Shown here: piece by piece, positions 45,551 to 58,899 of the stretch
Position numbering within the stretch: the first letter of the stretch is position 1
Layout: every line of letters starts with the position of its first letter
Assembly: GCA_948567375.1 (NCBI GenBank)
Contig: OX419761.1
Span: 27,380,243 to 27,444,242 of the forward strand
From: Lunularia cruciata
Taxonomy: Eukaryota; Streptophyta; Marchantiopsida; Lunulariales; Lunulariaceae
Direction of reading: 5' to 3'
Length of the DNA stretch: 64,000 nt
Translations under genes and position numbers: made by a program
The notes under the pieces: generated by a model
The model's database searches: none
What the model was told of the DNA's origin: nothing
The model's input: only the letters and a program-made list of their open reading frames with translations

Positions 45551-46989
45551 CTTAATGTTCTCCTCTCAAAGCCACCTCTAAAGAGCCACTTGTTCTCTTC
45601 TTGGAGAAAGGTTGTCCTCTATCACAAGGGGTTACAAAGCTGCAATTGGAGGAGATGGGGCTTTAAATAACTGACTAGTGATACTCTTGAGTAAAAATTT
45701 GCCTTGCTGTAAGGATAGGGATCAAAGAATAAGTTCACTATTTTATTACTATTTTTCAAGTTGACTAAATTTTCCTTGAGCTTTATCTCATTGGCTACAT
45801 GTCTCTCAGCCTTGTGCTTCTGATTTCTCCTAAATACTCTTAGATCATGAGGGGTTTAAATGTTTCCTAGTACTGAATTCCATGACAACATTCATTGCCT
45901 TTTCTTACTTCACTTCTGGCCACTTTGAGGAGTGTATTACTAGCAATGGTATCAAAAAGCATGTGATAGCTTATTTTCAATGTACTAATTGTAAAAATAG
46001 TAAGAAAAGGTCTTTCCCTTGAGGATATGGGTCAAAATTGACTAAAAATGAAGGAAAAATGTCACTAGTTGTACTTCATTTATTATTTCATGTTAACTTC
46101 TTTGGCATGAACTACTCCTAGAAAAGGCTAGTGTGACTCCCTATGGTGCACTATAGAAAAAGGAAAACAACAATCACTCACAACAAATATAATCCAAGTT
46201 ACTCCTGAAGAAGATTGTTCTTTGCTTGGAAGATGACTTTGCTTTTAAGACTTCAACTTTGAAGTCATGTAATACCCTTCTCATAAATCATTCCCTCAAA
46301 GGCATCTTCTACTTGTCCCAATGCTCTTGATTTTTGAGTTTTGTGGTACTTATAATGCTCCAAACCAAATTGATTCCTCAGCACATTGTTTCACTCCTTT
46401 GGCTCCCATAAGAACCGAATTCTTGATCAATTGAAAATCCACTACTCTATACTCAAGCAATTGTGACCCTATTGTAAATTCTTCATAGTCACTACTCCAT
46501 GCAAGCATTCACCAAGATTCAAGACAAAGTAATTTGACTTTGGTTGTATGTAAAAGTTGCAAGGAGAATGAACTTGTAGATTGTTGGGCCAAAGCCTGAT
46601 ATACAATTTTATACTTTGCCTTAAAGGGAATTAACAACTAAGTGGGCTTTTAGGTAACCTTTTATCTCTAACTTAGGATTCTAATCCTATCTTATCCTAA
46701 TCTAACCAGCTAATTAAGCTTCTTACACATATTAGGGGAGGTGTTTGGTCTTCCTTGAAGTCAACTTTGTATTTTTCTTCCTTGGAATTACTACATTGAA
46801 GTGGTACTTGGTTGTGAAGGTCTAGTCAAACCCAAAGGTATTCTTCCTAAACTTTACAACTATGAATGTCTAATTAAGACTGATGCTTCAGCCATCTACA
46901 AATCTAGAGGTACAATCCTTACCTTAGCATTCTCCAACTTGAAGCAAATGCTAACTACTTACTTATCCTTGGCCTATAGCTTATCTTTA
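45551..46989. other. Unassigned sequence upstream of element F
   Basis: No gene recognised. This is where the 5' LTR and leader of element F would be expected, but I found no match to 40503-40951. Confidence 0.3.
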
Positions 46990-47640
46990 TACCCTAGTTG
47001 CATGTTCTTCTTCTCCATTTGGGACTTCCTTAGGTCTGATTGTACTTACCTTGGTTTTTTCTCTTGCTCCTTCTAGTTCATCACAAAGGAGGCATTTTGT
47101 CTTTGCACTTCAAAGATGTCATCTGTTAGCATGTTTACCTTCTTTGCCTCCTACAAACGAGGAGTTGGCCAAGGTTCACAATCTTTATAAGGATAAAGAT
47201 TGTGAACCTTGGCCAAATCCTTCTTTGTCTTCTACTCTTTAGACTTCTTGATGTATAGCTCCTCCTTGTGCATACTTCACACCAAGGTAGTGTAATCTAT
47301 AATCTTGGAGCACTTGTAGTATTATCTCCACCAAATGCACAAAAAATGGGCCCCTCTTGGACCTACACTATGGTTGCTTGACTTTCTTTACCCTATCCTT
47401 TTGTTGGTATTTTTTGAGGAAGGCGCTCAAGCTTCATGTGGTTCTTGAACCTTAGCTTAGAGTTCAACTTCTTCCTTTGGTTTGGCATTGCTTCTACTTT
47501 TGACCAAGTATCTTCTTGAACTTTGGGCCAAAATTACTTTTCTCCAACCAACCTTTGGGGCCATTTCTAATTCTGCATTCTTCCCTTGGAGTGCCCTCAG
47601 CTTTAGAATTTTTTTACTCATAATTTACACAAACAAACAC
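46990..47640 (-). repeat. Dispersed repeat, copy 2
   Basis: Diverged copy of 38680-39440 in the same orientation, sharing blocks such as GGAGGCATTTTGTCTTTGCACTTCAAAGAT (in part) and CACCAAGGTAGT. It contains an extra perfect palindrome at 47165-47216 that copy 1 lacks. Confidence 0.6.
47165..47216. repeat. Perfect 24-bp inverted repeat with 4-base loop
   Basis: The arm at 47165-47188 is the exact reverse complement of 47193-47216, with loop AAGG. In the homologous copy near 38880 only the right arm has a counterpart, so the left arm looks like an inverted templated duplication. Confidence 0.9.
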
Positions 47641-50600
47641 ATCTAGAAAGAGCATTTCCACCAAGAAACTTTTACCTCCTAAATATTGAATTAGGATGTA
47701 CTATCTTTACAAACAAGAGTGAAATTAATAAAAAGAGTAAATATTGTGAAAATGTGTGCATCAAGCCTTCCTTTGACCAATATGCTATCATGATATATTT
47801 ATGCAAATGGTTAATTTGAGATCCATTAGAGTATTATATATTTCTCTCTATCTTATATGGATATAATATAGAAAATTTCAAATAAATAATAAAAATATAG
47901 AATTGAAAGGACTATCAAAATTACTTAATTTTATTTCTACTCTAAAGAATAACTCTTATAATATTTTTATTAACAGTACTTGTGGTTATGAGTGGACTAT
48001 CACAATCATGTGATTCAATTAGTGATTGCTTAAAGGTAGACATTATGTCAAAGAAATCTTCTGAAAAAATAACTTGGTAATTTTATTTGCATACTCAAAC
48101 AATAGGAATATATGCACTTACCAGGTTGCAAGCCTATGGAGTGGTAAAGTCTTTGCACTTCTAAAGTCTTCATATCAATATCAATTATAGAGAAATTAAT
48201 TTTATTTATACTTGCTTGGATAAGATGTATCTCCTCCTTGGTGGAATTATTTGAAATTTGGTGCACATTCATCTTTTCCCATGTCATAGCATTGACATAA
48301 TATTAAATAAAAATGGGAGGAAATGATAGTTCAAATTTCAAGCTCAACAAGAACCTCCTCTGCATCCTTTTTCTTTGGCTTCATATCTTATCCTTTGAGT
48401 TTAGCATCCAAAAGATTCTTATCCTCCTCCAAATTACAAAGTAAAACTACAAGTACAAAACTTTACTCAAAGCTTTAATAAAAGAGAGGCAAAGAATAAA
48501 TCAATTGATTATTGATAATTTTTTAAAGGATGTATAATGCTCCTATAGCTTCTTCTTTACATAAATAAGATACATCTCATTGCCTCTTCTTAATTGCTAG
48601 CTAATAGCAACTTGCAGTCTTAGAACCTTCTACTTTTGATACTCCTTGCATCTTGTTGAGTGTAATACACCTAGTTGCAATATGCACAAGGACACAATGA
48701 ATTATCTCCTTGAGTGCTTTTTGAAGTGTATGCCACTAAGACCAATTGATTCATTTTACTTCTTTGGCTCAAAAGTCTTATAATTGTTGCACTTTAGGTT
48801 ACACTTATTATATTGTGAATTTTTTTGGTTGCACTTCCTACAACTCACCTATATGAAAGGTAATCCAGAAAATTTAATTATTGGTAATCATAGTCTTTGC
48901 TAAGGGTAACATGAGCTTGATCTCCAATTTTGGTGATTAGAGCTTTCTCCAACCCTTGCATCTTGCAACATCTTTCTTTTGAAAATGGCCAGTCATAATA
49001 CTCAAATTTCTAGATGCACAACATCTAAACTAACATTAAGAACCCATATTGTAATTTATTGTCAAGATACTCATCTCATTCTTGCTAAGGTAGACAAAAA
49101 AAAGCACAAGCATATAGTAAGTGAAGGATCAAAATAGTTAAGTTTACTCAACATCTTTGACTTTACCACAACTTTTTGTCTTTTAACAAGTATATGATAC
49201 ATATAATTGATGTGGTATGGAACATCCAACTCCTCCTTTGATGCCTACACACTCTACAAATCAACCACCATAACTAAGATGGTGAAGGAAGAGGTATTAA
49301 TCTTCACCATTTATTTGCAAGCAAGTCCATAAAATCCTTATTCAATTGCCAAATCTAAGATGATAACTAATTCTCCTTCCCAGGTCACTCTCAATGTGAA
49401 ACCTATCCAAGTTGATTTTGTGTGGAATAAGCATACACTAATTAGTGTACCTTTGCTACTACTCTAATCAAACTACTATTTAATTTATTAAAGCTTTACA
49501 AGTCCACCTCATTTAGCTTCTTAAACATCCTTGGAGCCCATGTGTTCTTGTCAATACATACAAGATGACAAATCCATACACTTAAACTTTATTTCACAAG
49601 AAAGTTCTCTGTAATCATCATCTTCTAAAGACAAATAAGAGACTATGCCTACCTTGCAACCGTCTTGTGCTTGATGCTTTACGTAGTGCTTAACTTCTTC
49701 TTTCCTCACCTGCTTGCACCCGTATTGCCAAATGGCTTTGGCTCATGATTTGTTCTTGTCTGCCTCTTCTTTGAAGACGGACTTGGTGTGTTAGGGGCAT
49801 ATCTTTATAACCAAAATGCCCTTCTTTGGATGCTTGATTTGGAGGTTGTCTAGCTCCTTGAAATCAAGTTAAGGAAGACTTTTCTTAATAAAACAATGTG
49901 TGAGTCTTTCCAAAGTAAAGGTTAGCTTCACAGTCCCGTTTTCAAGCAAACGAAGTTCAATCATAAGTCCAAGAACATTATAGAAAGATCATAACCCAAG
50001 AGAGTTTTATTTTCATAAAACTTTCAAAAGTAGATAAACAACAATAGGTGTTAAAATATTCTTGAAAGTAAATACCTAGGTAGGTCAAGAAAGCCTTAAA
50101 GTATTTTACCTAAATTTTGAGACTTTCATTCCAAAGCTTCTAAGAGTATTTTGCTCATAAAGTGCTGCATTCAAATGGATGCACAATGAATAAAGTAACC
50201 ATTTGAAAAATTATTAAAAAATTTGCAAAATTACCACAAACTAGGAAGTTGAACACTCTTAGATTTATGGACATGTGCATCATTATCTTGCTTCCACTAG
50301 TAGGAAGTCAAAAAGTTGCTATGCATAACTTCCTCTATACTTTGCATTGTGCAAGATGTATAAGAACACTAGAATATTTTCAATTGCAATACAATACTCA
50401 CGATTGCAATATTTGCCAAGTACCTACATAATTTCCTTCATGATAAGATCAATTTGGCACATAAAATTGGTCGTTTGCTAAATTCCAAAAGTGGTTGTGG
50501 TCAATTTCATAACCTTATAGTACCATCCACTTGGTCTTGATGGTGCATGATAATAACTTTAACATCACATTCCTTGCATAGATAAAGAAATTAACTTGAT

Positions 50601-53600
50601 CCTTTGGCTTCTATGTTACCATTTGCTAAGACTAGGAACTTGAGAATTTTTTTAATTAAAAATAACAAAAATAATTTATAAATTGATGAAAAATTTAATA
50701 AGAAAGAAAAATGAGACTTAAAATTGGTAAGAGTAGAAAAAAAGGAGAAAATTAGACAACTCACCACTTTATTTTTAAAGTATGTGTATAATATTCATTC
50801 TAGAAATAGGTGAAAACAAGCAGAAAAATTTGAAGAGAATTTTCTACCTATACTTGAGATTTGATCAAAATACAAGGTCAACCATACTATCACTTCAAAT
50901 TCAGATTTGGAGTTTTTCAATTTTCACCTTTAAACTAGTATAATTCTAAAGATAATGGAAAGTTCATATTGGAAGGATAAATAAGTATAAGTAGATTAAA
51001 AAAACTTCTTTCATTTATCATTGTATGCTCCAAATAAATTTTTTTCCCTTATTTCTTTGAGTGCTAAAATTCAAATTTGGTAGAAAATTGCAATCATACA
51101 TATCATCATTAGTGATATTTTACTTTCTTTTCCTAATTTAACATTATTTATCATGGAAAGATAAATGATAAGTTGTTGTCTACCATTATCTTCCATTTTC
51201 TTGATTTATGGGTTCTTATGGAGTTCTATTAAGTACCAAATATGCACATTCAGTTTGTGATATATTTATCTTTATGATACAATTAGAAACATAGAAAATT
51301 TTATATAATGATTTGCTACCAATATTGCTATATATAATGATTTGGTACCAATATTCCAACTGACTTTGAGTAGTCCCATGGACCCAAAGTCTCTAAATTG
51401 GGAGTGGATAATTTTGACTATATGTCCAATAGATTTATATCTCTATCTATTATTGATCCCAAACAATGGTTCTAATTGATGTACATGACGGATTCATACT
51501 TAGCAGAAAAAATTTAAGAGAAAAATTGAGGGGTCCAATTTAAAACCTATGAAGAGTTAGAGAGGGAAGACTCAAATTCATTTTGTGCGTACAAGAGAGC
51601 TCTTATATCTAGTGGTGAAATGGGTGTGTATGACACTCATTCTATATGTGGAGCTCTACTTCTATCGGTAAAGGGGACGACAAAAATGAGGACAAGTACT
51701 TTGATTGTTATTTGTGAGGTACGATCTGCAATCTAGATTTATCAAAATACCTCAAACGTCTACTTCTCCCATAGTGATGCTTTTCAAAACTAGTCTAGAA
51801 ACATTGTTGTACTTGGAGAAGATATGGGATGATCTCTTCAACAAAATCACTTTGCAAGAGAGGAAGAAAATTCAATGGATGACATAGATGATAAAGCACA
51901 ATCTACTCTCTTCTGATGCTTCATGATACATTGACTAAATTGCACGTCTTCAAAGACGATTATTTTATAGGGATCCAAAATGAAATAAATATGTGTTAAA
52001 GTAGAAGGAGACAAAGTGAGGTCTTTGTATCTGAATATTGTATCCTTCAATAATCTATATAAACTTGAATCCATATATCAATCAAGCAACTTCTCCTAAT
52101 ATAGGAAGCACTTCCACCACTAAATCAAAGCTAAGAACTTGTTTGTCCAATAGGAACTCTTACAAAGAGGTGAGAGGAGATTAAGTTTATAGGTAGTCTT
52201 TTAGTTTATAAATAAAGCTTTTAAAAGAGCTTCTACTACAATCAATAATAAGATTGCTTTAATTATCTTGTTAAAAGACAAAGATGCTTCTAATGGATGT
52301 TTGTACCAAGTATTAACTCATTGCAGGTTGGTATTTGCAAATCATATTGAAATCAAATGCAAAACAATAAAATATACAGTTCTCCAAGTGAGAAATACAG
52401 GATTAGTACTGATTACTATCCAAAGATTACTATAACATATCATATGTTTATGCTAAGGATCCTTGTAGCATAGTTCTTTTCGTAAGATTTTGAAAAATTT
52501 TGCAGATACATTTGCAAGTATGATGTATTGTTGCAAAAATCAATTTTAGTGTGCAAGGATTAAGTTGAGTCGGAATTAAATTATTTTTTTGTTTTCCTTT
52601 ACTTTCCCAAATGTAATTGATCTTGAAGTCCAAATATTATTCTAATTGAATTGAATATTCTTCTATGCATTTGTAATTTTGTTGTTGTGTCTTGATTTGG
52701 TTTAAAATATTGTCATCTTGTACACTTAGTTTCTCTAACCATTTTAACAGTGTACATACATAATTTTCTATACCAAAAAAGTTGATTTACTTGGGAAGTA
52801 TTTAAAATTCCTATGGTTTATTTGTAGAATATGAAAAATTTTGTACCACTAACTACAACTAGAGAAGTGGATAGAGAAAGATCCGAGTTAGCTTAGAATC
52901 AAGGAAAAAATTATGCTTATGGTGAAACAAAATTTATTATATTTAAAGAATAATTGAATCTAGCACAAATATAATATTATATTGGTTGTTGCTACAAATA
53001 ACAAAAGTTATAGAAGAAATTGGCAAGTTGGTTTGCAAGTGGATGGTGCAATAATCTTCATAGAAGCAATTACATTTCAAAAATGTTACAGATCTTATTA
53101 TTACATTGATCCTAAGGACTCTTTTTGTGAGCCAAAGCAAATTAATAATATTTCTCTCGGATTCTTTAAAAACATATAAGATAAAATAAGCTTGATATGT
53201 TGGGATATTTATCATTTTTTTTTCAAATATGAGTATTTTACAAAATCAAAGTGGGATTTTAGTTAGTGGTATATACACAAAATCGAAGGAGAGATAAGAT
53301 GTCTAATAGGATTAGCAAGCGTTGAAGGTAAGATTGTCTCGAGATTGCTTGTCTCGAGACTTAAATAGAATAGAGGCATGCTATAATTTTAAACTAAAGT
53401 CACAATGGACATAGAAATTTGGAATATCAAGTTATGGTTGAAGTATCAACCTCCATTAGTAAACACTATTCGATGGATGTATAACATTTGATCAATAATT
53501 CAAGTTCACGGTAACAAGGGGATAGGCAAAGTTTAGATTAAACAATTTTCATTGAAAGAATATTTGCTACCCCCGGATCAAGTAAAATGACTTCTATAGT

Positions 53601-54900
53601 GCGTTGAAGAAGGAAGGCTTGAACTTAGCTAAAACTTCGTTAGCTTGAAAAATACTCTTAAATGAAGATGATACTATAATATCAAAGAAAGGTTTGATCC
53701 AATGATTGGAAATAAAAAATGAAGATTCTTAACTTGGGAGGTATTGTCCACAGCTTTTGAAATAGTTGAATAAATCGATCGACATAGATTTAAGAAACAA
53801 GTCCTGGTTATATTAACATTGACATTTCAACCTTTGATTTTATGATTATTGGAAGGTAGTAACTTAGAAGTTCCATTTGCAAAGACGCTAAAGATGATTT
53901 ATGTATTCAAGAGAGTGAAGTTGGAAATTTAGTTACTATCTATCAGCTAACTAAATGGAAGGACGGAAGTGTTTTGAAATGATAGTTCAGAACCTTCAGA
54001 GACCTTTGGGTAGAGAGTGAACTTATGAGAATTCATAGCATGGTGGTTTTGAAACCATAGTATTGTGGTGATTTTTCTGGTGAGAATTGAATTCTATTTA
54101 CGTTAGGATGAAATTAATTTGTATTATGGCTCCAGTTGAGATTATGCACATGGTGTACTTTTTTATTAGAGGCCTGTTTTTTCTTTAACTGTTTTGTTGA
54201 TACTTCTCGATGAAAATTTGCTTCTATGAAGTGGGAACCTGGTTTTTTAGGTTATTGATTTTATGTATCGAAATCACTTTCTATATGTGAATATTTAAAA
54301 CTCTTCTTTTTTGGGAATTTTAGAAAAAATTCTTTCCTCTTGTAGAATTAACTGATCCGTTTTGAATGGATAACATCAATTTCATTTTTTTCCCATATGT
54401 TTTCCTAAATCAACCCATTTTTTTACAATTATTACTTTTATCCTTTTGTGCTGATAAGTGCTCTGATAATTTGGATTGACAATATGATCATAATTAAGAA
54501 AGCAATATTTTTAAACTTCCACACCATTAAAATATACTCCAACTTTCCCTTGGATGCTTATCGCATAGGCCATTAGAACTCAATACAAAATCAATATTAT
54601 TGGATTGATGTTAATCAAGATCTGCGGAGTTGAAATTGCGATAGAATTCAAGGTCAATATCACATCTACAATAAAATAATATTTAAACTGCACAGTAGAA
54701 AGGAAATTTAGACTATTGTGATGTAAAATCTTACATCCAAATTCTAAGAAGTGAATTCAAAATCCAGAAAATAAAGCAGTTCTCATTTAAACCGAACCCG
54801 GTTTCAACTCTGGGCTGTTATATATGTATTAGAATCTATCAACCACTTAAAAAAACAAAATTCAAACTCTAAACTCCACTCCAAATTCTGAAGGAAATGT
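47641..54900. other. AT-rich region without identified genes
   Basis: About 7 kb where I support no gene, RNA or complete element. Short frames (48048-48287 minus, 50249-50431 plus, 51705-51887 plus, 52982-53179 plus) are not recognised. Some wording near 49650 and 51800 looks like decayed coding sequence, probably old retroelement remnants. GTCTCGAGA occurs twice at about 53335-53360. Confidence 0.35.
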
Positions 54901-57900
54901 GAGGGGTGTGTAATGGGTACGTACTTCTGTATCCAAGAGGCACAAATATATGTGACTAGAAGAATGGAAGAAAGCCGACTTCATAGAACACAAGAAGGAT
55001 GGAAAAACCCCCTTCAAGCCGTACATGGGAGAGACAAAAGAGGTAGAATGGGACTAGAAACAAAAGTGTATGGGACTAAAAGTAGGGTCTGTGCTGAAGT
55101 ACGTTGGACACAACAAGTTCAATGAAATATGTTAGTGTCTCAAGCGTCCAGTAATCACCGATAATCCCCATACGACCTCCATGACTCCCTTCGACAAATA
55201 AAGGTAGGGTTTAGTTTCCACCCATGACCGAAATAAATTTTAAGTCAAAGTATTCGGTGACTTTTAAAGTTTGAAATTCTAACATGCGTCAACGACTTTC
55301 TGGAGAAATGTTGGACTTAGGTTGAATAAATATGGAGACCATCAAATGTTCGATGACTTTATGGGAGGACTGAGAACCCATTTGATCAAACTGAAATCTC
55401 CAGTGTTTAATGTTAATGTTAATATTCTGATCTTAGGGCGTTGCTTCTCATCCCAAGACGGTACGTGTTGGTGTTGCTCGAAGCTTTCACGGAGTAATCG
55501 TGTCGGAGCATGGAACAGGAAGCCGGGAAACAAAGTCCCACGCAGTGCTTGAGAAGTTCATCTTCAAACTTCGTGGGACTCTTAAATACCAAATCATTTT
55601 GTTTCATTTTGAGTCGGAAAACCAGTTGGATGTTTAAATGATCAATACCTCTATGTATGAAGGGCACTAGCTCAAAGATTAAATTATGGAATGTGAAAAT
55701 ATCTGTGTGTTTGCCTATATTTCGGAACTGCAGATCAATATTCTTGATTCTTGGTGTGAAAGATTTACCAGCAGCTGATTATGTTAGCGGGAATCATTAT
55801 ACTCGTGTCCTGCCAGAGGCTGAAGATGGTCAAGTCCCCTGAGAGAGGGCCAAAGCACAGGTACAAGGCTCAGAAACGTGAACTCTTTGCTATGGATGTG
55901 CGGTTTGGAAGCGCGACTCACACCTAAGTCTGTGAAGACATGTGAGCTTTGCTAAGCTGCGTTACTAGTTGGGCTACGGGTAAAACTCGGAGTAGTTGGT
56001 TGGACCGATTTTGTTGGGCTATGGTTGATCATGAGGAGATATGATTCAGAAGCATTTCTGGATATGAGAAACTACTCACGCTTCCCAGTTTTATGCAGAA
56101 TGTCTGGGAAGTCACAAATTTCACATTAGAAAAGTAACAGGGTGTCGAGTATAATTGACGCACACTCGAGGTGTATATCAAGTCATCCGACATCCTCAGG
56201 ATATCATCGATGACAATTAAAATTTGCCCACGAGATCAGTGTATCTATGAGGTTCTCGAGCTCCCAATCGTTCGTTGACATGATTCCAAACGTAGACGAG
56301 GAGATTTCACAACCGCATTAGTCTCACCAGTAATCTAATTTGCATCGTGTTCTAACTTCAAAAGACATTGATAAGATATTTCAGTGGCCAGTGAAACTTC
56401 GATTGCCATGGAGGTAGGCCACACCGCTGATGATGGAGACTAGAGATTCTACCGGTATACTTGCTTGTAAGGTGTGCCTCAATGCGTTAATACGGCACGT
56501 AAGTGAAGGCCACATGCACAGGCGTTGATATTCGTAAGCAATTCGCTCCGTACGAGGTTATCCGAATCACAATTGTTAAAATGTAACGAATCGTCAGCAA
56601 CTCAGATCAGTACACCGTATCAGGAAAGGTAGTAAACGAAATTGCCAATGCATATTGTTTGCGGTGTATAGACAGTTCGGAGGATCAGAAAGATGAAGCG
56701 CCCATCCTTTACCAACACGTGTTGCTAGACATGCGCTCGTATGCCTCGAGTCCAGATTCTGATTAGCGCAAGATACTTTTCGTTCCAGATATTCTTAAAA
56801 GCTTTCCTGTTTATATTATATCTCTCTATGTCGCAGTTTCCTCGAAGGAACAGGGTAGAGAGGCATTACAATTCGAGCAATCAAACAGATATTTGGTTGC
56901 TTTTGACCGCATGTTTCCGAGCGGCACCTTCCTACTGCAGGTCAAGACAGCTTTTTGCTGATAAGGTGATGGGCTTATCAGACTGTCTGACGACATGCAC
57001 CTTTGGAATCTCTCTGCATGTGACATCCGCCAAGTCTCTCATAGACTTATGTAGGCTTGCAACTACTCGTTTCTGCACCTCTCATCAGACGTCATGCATA
57101 TAAACTTAAATAACATGCATTGCCAATTGTTGCGCCTCATGATCAGATGTTAAGCTTTCCGAATAAAATCGATGAATCTAAAAGCTCTATTCCTTCCGGG
57201 AAATTTCCATGAAAAGCACTGTAACGCTAAAGGACTCCAATGCGCAGGACCTACGATATTGCGGAAAGTGGAGGCCATCAAGCTGGTCAGATTTCAGCAC
57301 TCACAACATGCGCACTTATAGCACAGATGTCGAGGACAAGAACAGCTAATTGGGTTAATTCAAATCCAGCTATCACACTGGGTAAAAACTGTTTATAAAT
57401 GTAAACGCGAAGAATATCATAACTGCGCAAATAAATGAAACATGTCTATGAATGCACGGGCTCGGCAGTGGGTGAATTGCAAAACATTACCCCGACACGC
57501 GAAGCCGGATCAACATTTGTGCTACAGGAGGAAAGAGCGAGATGAGTATCCAATCTTCGACATACCTTGAATCACAACTTCAAGCGTGAGTTATACGAGC
57601 GAACATCAATGAAGCAGAGTGTGGACTCATTGCGTTGAAGGGGAAGCGCATTTTTCAAATAATTGTCCGATATGCTGAGTTTGCATCAAATTGTCAAGCA
57701 TAATCCAATACAATCAATACACTCGCAGTTGCTCTTCTGTGTGGAAAAGTACTTCGCTCATATGGTTAGTGAGGATTTGTTTTTACAGAGCTATTTGCCA
57801 GTTTGGCATCATGTCCGTGACACTGGCCATGGAATCTCATCTATGAACAGTATTGATTGAACTCCATCCCGCCGGTTTTAATTCATGAGCAGGAATTAGT

Positions 57901-58155
57901 CCAAAACAGTGATCCGGATGCATAATAATTTGCACAAATGTATTTCTAACCCAACAGGGACTTGAGCTCTACTTGGATCTGAATGACTGTATATTCTATT
58001 TGAGGTGCTAAAATATAGCTAGACGTAATTAAATTCCTCCTTGCTAGCGACATAGAGCGGTTTGTTTAGATTACAGGTAGTTCAGCTCTGGATTGAATAC
58101 TCACAAAATGAGCTATAATCAGACTACCAAGAATATAAGCAGATCACGATCAAGC
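54901..58155. other. Gene-like composition but no identified gene
   Basis: Base composition becomes more balanced and CpG more common than to the left. The longest frame (56741-57103 plus) has no recognisable domain and no support from neighbours. The part nearest 58155 is probably the 3' flank of the calmodulin-like gene, on the minus strand. Confidence 0.35.
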
Positions 58156-58899
58156 TCAGTAGACGGATGTAGTTCTCATCATCATCCTTTCAAATTCCTC
58201 AAAATTCACTTGACCATCTCCATCTGAGTCTACACCACGGATCATTCGCGAACAGTCTTCCATAGTGCTTTTCTCGCCCAAGCCTTTTAGGACTTGGTGA
58301 AGTTCCTCGGCTGAGATGAAGTTGTTTTTGTCAATGTCAAAGACGGAGAAAGCTGCTCTTAGTTCCTTAGATCGAGCTGCAGGTTCCGCTTTGACGTCCA
58401 TCTTGGTATTGAGATTGATAAATTCCTCCAAGTCAATATACCCATCTCCATCTGTGTCCACTGCATCTAGCATAAGTTTGAGTTCCTCATCCGACGAAGT
58501 ATAGCCGAGAGAACCTAGAACTTTACCAAGTTCAGATTGTGAAATTTTGCCATCCTTATTCACATCTATAAGCTGAAACGCATCTGTAAGTTCTTGATGC
58601 TCGAGGTTGCGAGCGGTTACACTTGTAGAAGCTTCATGCACTTCAATGATATTCTCAGCAGGACCCTTCCCTTTACCCGTTGAGTTTTGTCTGGTGACAG
58701 CACTCGAGCTCGCATTTGAAGTTCTGCCAGGAGAAGCCTTCCTTATCTCGGCAGCAGGAGTGATTTCACAGGAGTTCCTTGTTGGAGATGCAGCTCCTGA
58801 TGATAAGCTAGAGGACGATCGTGACGATGAAGATTTCGAGCTTTCCGCTAAAGAAGAAGACCGGGATTTCTTTCTACTGAAAAGTTTCGGCACCTTCAT
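58156..58899 (-). CDS. Calmodulin-like protein with four EF-hands and a Ser-rich basic N-terminus
   Basis: Single-exon frame of 247 residues from an ATG. Residues 1-95 are a basic, Ser-rich, low-complexity extension (KLFSRKKSRSSS at the start), likely disordered and perhaps a targeting region. Four EF-hand loops follow: 112-123 (DVNKDGKISQSE), 148-159 (DTDGDGYIDLEE), 188-199 (DIDKNNFISAEE) and 224-235 (DSDGDGQVNFEE). All have acidic residues at positions 1 and 12; loop 3 has Asn instead of the usual Gly at position 6. EF-hands 1-2 and 3-4 form two pairs joined by a linker, as in calmodulin. Such CMLs sense calcium and regulate targets in plant stress or development signalling. The frame is open further upstream to a TGA but has no earlier ATG. 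Lack of introns is common in plant CMLs. Partners and location are unknown. Confidence 0.93.
   Translation of the reverse strand: MKVPKLFSRKKSRSSSLAESSKSSSSRSSSSLSSGAASPTRNSCEITPAAEIRKASPGRTSNASSSAVTRQNSTGKGKGPAENIIEVHEASTSVTARNLEHQELTDAFQLIDVNKDGKISQSELGKVLGSLGYTSSDEELKLMLDAVDTDGDGYIDLEEFINLNTKMDVKAEPAARSKELRAAFSVFDIDKNNFISAEELHQVLKGLGEKSTMEDCSRMIRGVDSDGDGQVNFEEFERMMMRTTSVY

Noticed and set aside
56741..57103. 120-residue plus-strand frame
   Set aside because: No domain, no homologous feel and no gene structure; probably chance.
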